A DNA stretch of 12,221 bases. It comes from GCA-020356105 sp041602815 (GTDB lineage: Bacteria; Pseudomonadota; Alphaproteobacteria; UBA8366; JADFVY01). The notes under the pieces are model-generated. The model was not told where the DNA came from. It saw only the letters and a program-made list of their open reading frames with translations, and made no database searches. The stretch is taken from the NCBI GenBank assembly GCA_041602815.1, contig JBFIFO010000124.1, positions 1 through 12,221 of the forward strand, in the 5' to 3' direction. This document shows positions 6,508 to 12,221 of this stretch, in pieces. Position 1 is the first letter of the stretch. The number at the start of each line of letters is the position of its first letter. The translations under genes and the position numbers were made by a program.

Positions 6508-6526
6508 AATCGAATATGGAAGTCAA
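6500..6526 (-). promoter_or_regulatory. Promoter of the dsrE-tusA operon
   Basis: On the minus strand TTGACT (6521-6526, five of six to consensus) is 15 bases from TACAAT (6500-6505, five of six). The spacing is short, which can make a promoter weak or regulated. The predicted leader to ATG 6394 is about 100 bases. Confidence 0.55.
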
Positions 6527-6635
6527 GCAGCGCACGGTGGCGTGCCATCACTTCCCATTGATCGGGCGCAGCTGCCACTGCGCTGGGCGGTGATCCCGCC
6601 ATAGCGCGGCGCGCTCTCAACCGGTGTGTTGGGCG

Positions 6636-8948
6636 TCAGAAGGCCGTCGAGAAACGCACGCCGATGCCGTATGCAGGCGGCGCGTCGGCATCGTGCCCGG
6701 GTTCCAGCTGCATCATCAGCCAGCCCGACAGGCTTCCGCGGGTCCCGACGGTCTGGTCGTAAGCAAGCTGCAGGTCGATCTCCCGGCCGGTCGGCACCAG
6801 CGAAACCCGCTCGGAATCCTGCACAACCGTCTTGTCCAGTTGATAGTCGACCGGCACGGTCAGATTGGCCGAAGCTGCATTGACCCGCAGTGGCTGCCCC
6901 GCCAGAAATCCGATCCGCGCGCCGGTGCCCAGTGCGTCGTCCTTGACGATGCCAAGCCCGAAAGCATCCGCGCGGGCGCCGCTCCAGTCGCCCAGGAGGC
7001 TGGTCCCGTCGGCCGTCATGTCAGTCGTCCCCAGCGTATAGCTGCCGAGCAGTTCTACGCCCGCGCCGAGCGGCAGACGGCCGCCGAGGATGTAGAACCG
7101 GCTGTTGGCCCCCTCGACCGCGAAGCCGCCATCCGCGTCGCTGCCGAGGAAGCCGCTACGCTCGTCGACATTCGAAAACCGCGCCGTCAGGGCGGCACCG
7201 CCCGGGAATTGATGGGCAAACGCGATTTCGCCGATCCGCGCGTTGCCGGTGTCGCCATCCGGCTGACCATGCTCGTCGACCAAGCCAACGGTCACCACAC
7301 TCCCGTCACCGAGCCCGCGGCTTGCCGTGAAGGCCGCTCCGGCGCCGACCAGCCCGTGTTGCGGATTGAAAAGCTCGTCGGGCATCCAGAACAGGCTTGC
7401 TGCCGGGGCGACTGCGATGTCGGCAACCATCTGCGCCGGCGTTACGTCGTAGCCGAGGCGGTAGGCGGTGCCGTCGCGCCCCGAGAACGCCAGGCTCATG
7501 CCGCGCACGTCGCGCTCTGCCTCTTCATCGGACGCCATGCCGATGGAGTCCCATCCCCGTGCGGTGCTCGCCTGGTCTGCCACGCCAAGGGAGACTCTCG
7601 CACCGTTGGGCAGGCCGGTTTCGACCGACTGGATGCCGCCGGCCAAAAGAGCGTCGAGACCGAAGTTCCGGTCGGCACGAACGATACGCCCATCCAAGCC
7701 GGCAACGAAATTGCGATCGAAATCATCCAGGGCGAAGGCCTGCGCAAGCAGCGTCGAGCCGTTGAGCGCGTTGCCGAAGGCCGGGCCCAGAGACAGCGAG
7801 GTATCATCCAGCGAAACGGTTTGGCCTGTGGTGGAACCGGAAATCGGGATCGCCAGGCTACCGACGGGCTGCATTGCGGCGTTCAAATTCAGCAACCCGT
7901 GGCCGTACACGACATCCACCCCGGCCGCACCCAGATCGGTTGCCGTCGTCAGCAGGATACTCACGACATCCGAAGGGGGTAGCATCGGCCAGGTCTGGAT
8001 CAGCAATGCCGCCGCGCCTGAGACATGCGGCGTAGCCATCGAAGTCCCGGAGTAGACCGCGTAGGTGTCGCCGGGAACCGTCGAAAAGATGTTTACGCCG
8101 GGCGCTACGAGGCAAAAATCCTTGGCCGAACCGCATTCGTTGGAAAAGGCCGCGATTGTGCCGGTACTGTCAACGGCGCCCACGGCGATCAGCTGGCCGC
8201 TGGTGTTGACGGTCGGAGAGCCCGCGTACATTGCAGGCCAGCCGGGTTCCGTGGCTCCGTCGTTGCCCGTGGCCGCAACGATGATAGAACCAGAATTCAT
8301 TGCACGACGCAGTTCCTGCTCGAACTGGAAGCTGAGGGGGAGGGGACCGCCGAGGCTCAGATTGATCACATGTGCCTTTCCGGTTGCATAGCGAATCGCG
8401 TTGATAAGGTCGCCTTCGTAAAACACCGAACACTGGGCGGGCCCGCCGCAAAAAATCGGATCGGCAATAACGGTATCTGTGCGGATCGCCAGGATCGTTG
8501 CGTCGAAGGCAACGCCGTGCATCCCGAGGTCGTTCTTTTCCGCAGCGATGGTCCCTGACACGTGCGTTCCGTGGCCATCCTCGTCCGTGACAGGGTCTCC
8601 GCGCACGATGTCGATGCTGTCCAGGGAGACATTGGCGTCGAGGTCGCTGTGGTCGGTTTGAATCCCGGTGTCGATCACCGCCACCACGACGCCGCCGCCA
8701 TAGGCCCCCTTGGCGTAGGCATTCTGGGCACCGATCTGGTTGAGGCCGTAATTGGCGGAAAATTCCACGGTCTCGAAATTCGCCGGCGGCTGTTGACCTG
8801 CCACAGGATCGGGTGCGGGCAGGTTGTCATTGCGAAAGGCGAACGGATCGCTGACGTCGGTGGCACAACCCACCAGGGCCAAAGTCATGCCGAGGCCGAT
8901 GCTGACTTTCAGTATCTCCAAGGTGAATCTGCCTTCCAAACCGGACAC
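6636..8948 (-). CDS. Lipidated subtilisin-family (S8) serine protease with beta-rich C-terminal domain
   Basis: The 770-residue product is a subtilase. The triad is clear: Asp93 in VVAVIDTGI, His126 in EDGHGTHVSGT and Ser303 in SGTSMATPHVSG, with oxyanion Asn229 in AATGND. The protease domain spans about residues 65-360. The N-terminus has a hydrophobic helix ending in LALVGC, a lipobox placing a lipid anchor on Cys28 with Ala next, which favours outer-membrane sorting. Cysteines 167/173 and 272/279 sit in two short loops, suggesting disulfides. Residues from about 480 to the end are rich in alternating strands and finish in GVRFSTAF, resembling an autotransporter-type barrel or an outer-membrane beta domain. 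This combination recalls NalP-like lipidated autotransporters. The start is uncertain: GTG 8948 is the furthest upstream but lacks a ribosome site, while TTG 8921 follows GGAAGG. A surface or secreted protease is inferred. Confidence 0.88.
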   Translation of the reverse strand: MSGLEGRFTLEILKVSIGLGMTLALVGCATDVSDPFAFRNDNLPAPDPVAGQQPPANFETVEFSANYGLNQIGAQNAYAKGAYGGGVVVAVIDTGIQTDHSDLDANVSLDSIDIVRGDPVTDEDGHGTHVSGTIAAEKNDLGMHGVAFDATILAIRTDTVIADPIFCGGPAQCSVFYEGDLINAIRYATGKAHVINLSLGGPLPLSFQFEQELRRAMNSGSIIVAATGNDGATEPGWPAMYAGSPTVNTSGQLIAVGAVDSTGTIAAFSNECGSAKDFCLVAPGVNIFSTVPGDTYAVYSGTSMATPHVSGAAALLIQTWPMLPPSDVVSILLTTATDLGAAGVDVVYGHGLLNLNAAMQPVGSLAIPISGSTTGQTVSLDDTSLSLGPAFGNALNGSTLLAQAFALDDFDRNFVAGLDGRIVRADRNFGLDALLAGGIQSVETGLPNGARVSLGVADQASTARGWDSIGMASDEEAERDVRGMSLAFSGRDGTAYRLGYDVTPAQMVADIAVAPAASLFWMPDELFNPQHGLVGAGAAFTASRGLGDGSVVTVGLVDEHGQPDGDTGNARIGEIAFAHQFPGGAALTARFSNVDERSGFLGSDADGGFAVEGANSRFYILGGRLPLGAGVELLGSYTLGTTDMTADGTSLLGDWSGARADAFGLGIVKDDALGTGARIGFLAGQPLRVNAASANLTVPVDYQLDKTVVQDSERVSLVPTGREIDLQLAYDQTVGTRGSLSGWLMMQLEPGHDADAPPAYGIGVRFSTAF

Positions 8949-9102
8949 CCAACGGTCATCTACGGTCTAAACCAAGGGACATAATCGACGATGGGTATGA
9001 ATCGGCGGTTAAACCGAGAATGCCTCTAAAATGCCGGGTATCGACGTTGCCGCCGCCAGATCCATGGGCTAGAACGCAGCTTTTGGGGCACAGAGGATCC
9101 GG

Positions 9103-9588
9103 ATGATGAGCGAATCGGCGCAGATGGAATTTCCTGTCTCTTGGGACGAGTTGCACCGGTATGCGCGGGCCCTGGCGTGGCGACTGCACGAACAGGGGCC
9201 GTTCAAGGGAATCGTTGCCATCACCCGCGGCGGCCTCGTCCCGGCGGCCATCGTTGCCCGGGAACTCGACATCCGGCTGGTCGACACGGTCTGTATCGCG
9301 TCGTACGAACACAAGGACCAGGGCGCGACGACAATCCTGAAAGGCCTGGACAGTGACGGCGAAGGCTGGCTGATCGTCGACGATCTCGTCGACACCGGGA
9401 CCACGGCGAAGGTGGTGCGGGATATGCTGCCGAAAGCGCATTTCGCGACGATCTACGCGAAGCCGGCGGGCCGGCCACTGGTCGATACGTTCATTACCGA
9501 GGTCAGCCAGGATACCTGGATTCTTTTCCCCTGGGATGTGGAATTGACCTACGCGAAGCCGATTTCGGACCGGGGCGCAGTGCGCTAG
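9103..9588 (+). CDS. gpt: Xanthine-guanine phosphoribosyltransferase
   Basis: The 161-residue product matches XGPRT, the purine-salvage enzyme that joins xanthine, guanine or hypoxanthine to PRPP to make the nucleotide. The PRPP-binding motif is LIVDDLVDTGTTA at 90-102. The early ITRGGLVPAAIVAREL block and the KAHFATIYAKPAGRPLVDT segment are diagnostic for Gpt rather than Hpt, and the DTWILFPWD stretch near the C-terminus forms the base pocket. Length is slightly over the E. coli enzyme because of a short N-terminal extension. ATG 9103 is chosen with GAGG 6 bases upstream; ATG 9106 next to it is nearly equivalent. It stands alone, divergent from the protease and convergent with the M24 gene. 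Cytosolic, possibly membrane-associated as in E. coli. Confidence 0.95.
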   Translation: MMSESAQMEFPVSWDELHRYARALAWRLHEQGPFKGIVAITRGGLVPAAIVARELDIRLVDTVCIASYEHKDQGATTILKGLDSDGEGWLIVDDLVDTGTTAKVVRDMLPKAHFATIYAKPAGRPLVDTFITEVSQDTWILFPWDVELTYAKPISDRGAVR

Positions 9589-9784
9589 CGCGTTGTCCGT
9601 TAAGGTCGCTTCAGCCCGCTCCCCCAACCCGGCCACCCGCGGCGTACGATGTCGTTGGGTCGCCGGGCGGGAAGGCGGGCCGGCGCCGATTCCATGTAAC
9701 TGGATAGTCCGCTAGCGGCCGTTCCCGGATCCTTCGTGTCCTGCCACCGCGACGCCGACGCGCGACGAGCATTGTCGTTGCGCC

Positions 9785-10957
9785 CTACGCTTTGACGATC
9801 AGCTCCCGTGGCGTGCGAGCCAGCGGCTCGGCGCCGGCTTCCGTCAGGTGGATGCATTCGCTGATCTCGATGCCCCAGTCGTCCTGCCAGATGCCGGGGA
9901 TAACATGGATCGTCATATCGGGTTGCAGCACCGTCTTGTCGCCCGGCCGCAGGCTGATCGTGTGTTCGCCCCAGTCCGGCGGGTAGTTCAGCCCGCAGGA
10001 ATAGCCGATCCTGGACTCCTTGACGATGCCGGCCCGGGCGATGATCCGGCGCCACACGCCCTCGACCTCCTCGCAGGTCAAGCCGGGCCGTGCTGCGGCG
10101 ATGACGGCATTCAGCCCTTCGACGACCACCTTTGCCGTATCCGTCAGTTTCTGCGGCGGGGAGCCGAGGAACACCGTGCGCGCCTGCGGGCAGTGATAGC
10201 GCATGCGACAGCCGGCGAGCTCCAGGATCGTCGCCTCGCCAGAGGCGAAGGGCCGGTCCGACCATGTCAGATGCGGCGTTGCGGTGCCGGCGCCGCTCGG
10301 CAGCATCGGCACGATGGCGGCGTAGTCGCCGCCGAATTCAGCGGTCCCGCGCGCCTGCGCGGCGAGGATCTCCGCTGCCGCGTCGCACTGGCGCGCGCCC
10401 GGCGTGACCGCGGCGATCGCCGTCTCCATCACCTTCTCGAGGATGCGCGCCGCCTGGTGCATGTAGGCAAGCTCTTGCGGCGACTTGATCATGCGGATCC
10501 AGTTGACCAGCGTGTAGGCGTTCTTGAAGGTGGCGTTGGGCAGGCTTTGATGCAACGCCTCGGCGCCGGCCGCCGTGAAGTAATAGGCGTCCATCTCGAC
10601 GCCGATGGTGCCCCGTGCCAGACCGCGCGCCTCCAGCACTTCGGCGACGAAGTCCATCGGGTGCATTCGCTTGTTCTGTACGTAGTCGTCGGGGTAGCCG
10701 ACGAGATTGCTGTCGTCGAGAAAGGTCGTGACTTTCGCACCGTTGAGGTCGATCCCGCGGACGACGCAGAGCGGCTCGTCGAGGGCCAGCGCCACGACAA
10801 CGACCTGGGGCGTGTAGAAGGACCAGCCGTCGTAACCGGTCAGGTAGTTCATATTGGCGGGGTCGGCGACAAGCAATACGTCGAGTCCGAACTGCATCAT
10901 GCGCAGCTTGGTGTTCTCGATTCGCTCGAGATATTCGTCCTTTTCGAAGGCCAGCAT
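9785..10957 (-). CDS. M24-family creatinase-fold hydrolase, ectoine hydrolase-like (DoeA/EutD)
   Basis: The 390-residue product has the creatinase N-terminal domain (about 1-155) and the pita-bread M24 domain (about 160-385). Motifs that, from memory of the family, resemble ectoine hydrolase are ADPANMNYLTGYDGWSFY at 31-48, VGYPDDYVQ followed by HPMDF near 86-103, and YPPDWGEHTISLRPGDKT at 325-342. Ectoine hydrolase opens the ring of this osmoprotectant for use as carbon and nitrogen. The metal ligands of peptidases in this fold are mostly replaced: Glu246 and Pro257 lie where aspartates are expected and Tyr319 near the usual His; Glu364 remains. This fits creatinase and EutD, which work without metals. 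ATG 10957 is preferred over TTG 10984 because GAGG lies 5 bases ahead. No doeB, doeX or ect gene is nearby, so the substrate assignment is tentative. Confidence 0.72.
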   Translation of the reverse strand: MLAFEKDEYLERIENTKLRMMQFGLDVLLVADPANMNYLTGYDGWSFYTPQVVVVALALDEPLCVVRGIDLNGAKVTTFLDDSNLVGYPDDYVQNKRMHPMDFVAEVLEARGLARGTIGVEMDAYYFTAAGAEALHQSLPNATFKNAYTLVNWIRMIKSPQELAYMHQAARILEKVMETAIAAVTPGARQCDAAAEILAAQARGTAEFGGDYAAIVPMLPSGAGTATPHLTWSDRPFASGEATILELAGCRMRYHCPQARTVFLGSPPQKLTDTAKVVVEGLNAVIAAARPGLTCEEVEGVWRRIIARAGIVKESRIGYSCGLNYPPDWGEHTISLRPGDKTVLQPDMTIHVIPGIWQDDWGIEISECIHLTEAGAEPLARTPRELIVKA

Positions 10958-11003
10958 GCCGTCCTCTGCCGTGTCCGCCCGCAAGCAGCCGCCGATGGTA
11001 CCG

Positions 11004-11023
11004 GCAATCTCTTACCAGATTGC
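11004..11023. promoter_or_regulatory. Inverted repeat in the divergent promoter region, possible operator
   Basis: GCAATCT-CTTACC-AGATTGC is a perfect 7-bp inverted repeat with a 6-base spacer, 47 bases upstream of the M24 gene start and between it and the divergent DUF2339 gene. It has no T-run, so it is more likely a protein-binding site than a terminator. The regulator is unknown. Confidence 0.4.
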
Positions 11024-11175
11024 AAAGACCGGCGCCAAGCGCCGCACGGCCCGCCTCGTCTTGTAAGAGTCGTCCCGCGGCGGCGACCGGAAGCCCGGTT
11101 AACTTTGCATTTCATATTTTCCGGCAAAACATGTCTGGTTGCGCGCGCTGCGCGGACGCACGAAAGGGGACGGCC

Positions 11176-12221
11176 ATGGAACTGCTGCTCATCTTGACGC
11201 TGCTGGCTTTTGGCGGGCTGCTGATCGCATCGCCGGTCATGGCAATCGTCGCCCTGGTCAAGATCAGCGATCTTCGGGCCGATCTTGCGCGCACCAACCG
11301 CTCGCTACGCGATCTGCACGGACGGGTGTCCGGCGCCGCCGCACCGGCACCGGGGGAGCGGCCGGAAACTCCGCCAGTGCCGGCGCCGACACCGGAACCG
11401 GCTGTTCCCGAGCCGGCAGCCGAGCCGCCGCGCGTCGCCGCCTCGCCCTCGCCGCCGCCGACGTCACCGCCAGAGCCGCCGGCGCCGGCGACCGCGGCGA
11501 CGGGCGGCCCCAAGAAGAGCGGATTCGAAGAACGACTCGCGCCGCTGGTGTTGCCGGTGGTGGGCGCTGTCGCGGTGGCTTTTGCCGTGGTGTTCCTGGT
11601 CCGCCATGCGATCGAGATGGATTGGCTCGGGCCGAAGGTGCAATGCGCCCTCGGCGCGGTCATCGGCGTCGCGCTGATCTTCGGCGGCGAGCTACTGCGC
11701 CGCCACCCTGCCGAACGGAAGATCGCGGCGCTAAAACCAACCATCGTCACGCCGGCGCTGGTCGCGGCCGGCGTGTCGGCCCTGTTCGTCAGCATCTATG
11801 CAGCCTATGCGCGGTACGACCTGCTGGCGCCGCTGCCCGCATTTGCCATGCTGGGCGCGGTCTGGGCCACCGCCATCGTGCTGTCGATCAACCACGGCCC
11901 GCTCGTCGCCGCGCTTGGCATTCTCGGCGGCTTCCTGGTGCCGGGTCTGGTCCAGACCGGCCATCCGTCCGCATACTCCCTTTTTCCGTATCTGACCGCG
12001 GTGAATGCGGCGGCCCTGGCGGTGCTGCGCTACAAGGGCTGGGGCTGGCTCGCCTGGGGCGCGCTGGCCGGCGCCGCCTCGTGGCCCGTGATTTGGATGA
12101 TCGAGCAGTGGTACAATCTCGGCGCGCCGGCGGTCGGCGGCTATCTGACCGTGACCGCGATCCTGTTCACCTACCTGCCGGCCGGCCTTGCCCGGCACAA
12201 CACGGCGGTGGCCTGGCCGAA
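11176..12221 (+). CDS. DUF2339 family multi-pass membrane protein (partial, runs off the right edge)
   Basis: The frame is open from ATG 11176 to the end of the window (348 codons seen); family members are usually far longer, so most of the protein lies outside. Residues 1-28 form a transmembrane segment, followed by a short charged stretch (KISDLRADLARTNRSLRDL) and a Pro/Ala-rich linker at about 55-112. From about 120 come the repeated hydrophobic helices typical of DUF2339, with family-like blocks FLVRHAIEMDWLGPKV, YAAYARYDLLAPLPAF, HGPLVAALGILGGFLVPGL and WGWLAWGALAGAA. AAAGGGGA lies 6 bases before the ATG. An inner-membrane location is expected; function is not established for the family. 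It is transcribed divergently from the M24 gene. Confidence 0.88.
   Translation, partial: MELLLILTLLAFGGLLIASPVMAIVALVKISDLRADLARTNRSLRDLHGRVSGAAAPAPGERPETPPVPAPTPEPAVPEPAAEPPRVAASPSPPPTSPPEPPAPATAATGGPKKSGFEERLAPLVLPVVGAVAVAFAVVFLVRHAIEMDWLGPKVQCALGAVIGVALIFGGELLRRHPAERKIAALKPTIVTPALVAAGVSALFVSIYAAYARYDLLAPLPAFAMLGAVWATAIVLSINHGPLVAALGILGGFLVPGLVQTGHPSAYSLFPYLTAVNAAALAVLRYKGWGWLAWGALAGAASWPVIWMIEQWYNLGAPAVGGYLTVTAILFTYLPAGLARHNTAVAWP

Noticed and set aside
6624..7982. 452-residue plus-strand open frame within the protease gene
   Set aside because: Antisense shadow of the subtilase beta domain; no ribosome site or recognisable motif.
9006..9016. CGGTT-A-AACCG palindrome between the protease and gpt
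   Set aside because: Only 5-bp arms, no repeat elsewhere and no promoter element placed around it.
9589..9784. Convergent gap between gpt and the M24 gene as a terminator or repeat region
   Set aside because: Short GC-rich palindromes are present but none has the stem plus T-run of an intrinsic terminator.
9848..11197. 449-residue plus-strand open frame over the M24 gene
   Set aside because: Antisense shadow of a clear M24 protein; composition rich in Arg, His and Asp with no domain.
11112..11795. 227-residue minus-strand open frame opposite the DUF2339 gene
   Set aside because: It mirrors the Pro/Ala-rich linker and transmembrane helices of the DUF2339 protein and has low-complexity Gly/Ala/Ser content.

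Overview
The window is GC-rich DNA with short intergenic gaps and strong Shine-Dalgarno sites. The gene content (FadL-type porin, DsrE/TusA sulfur carriers, lipidated subtilase, ectoine-hydrolase-like protein, GTG starts) suggests a free-living Gram-negative, most likely a marine or saline alphaproteobacterium. That placement is inferred from protein flavour; there is no rRNA or marker gene. No tRNA, rRNA, insertion sequence, phage gene or CRISPR array was seen.

Layout. (1) 182-2373, plus strand: a beta-hydroxyacid dehydrogenase, an MsrA-fold protein that has lost its catalytic cysteine, and an exported DUF1287 protein. (2) 2430-6394, minus strand, read right to left: DsrE-like protein, TusA, a FadL/OmpP1-like outer-membrane protein, a small cyclophilin-like protein, and an OsmC/YhfA-type protein. 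(3) 6636-8948, minus strand: a large subtilisin-family protease with a lipobox and a beta-rich C-terminus. (4) 9103-9588, plus strand: xanthine-guanine phosphoribosyltransferase. (5) 9785-10957, minus strand: an M24/creatinase-fold protein resembling ectoine hydrolase. (6) 11176 to the right edge, plus strand: the start of a DUF2339 polytopic membrane protein.

The most interesting part is the 2.4-6.5 kb block. Three 16-bp AT-rich palindromes of the form ATTA-N8-TAAT lie upstream of the OsmC-like gene, the FadL-like gene and the dsrE-tusA pair. They are the only copies I noticed. One overlaps a good promoter -10 element. I read this as a small regulon under one dimeric repressor, plausibly a persulfide- or thiol-sensing ArsR-family protein encoded elsewhere, coupling outer-membrane uptake to cytoplasmic sulfur relay. 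The cyclophilin-like gene inside the block has no such site and no assigned role.

The second notable item is the MsrA-fold protein. Cys51, Tyr82 and Tyr134 (E. coli numbering) are all replaced while the fold signatures and acidic residues remain, so it is unlikely to be an ordinary methionine sulfoxide reductase.
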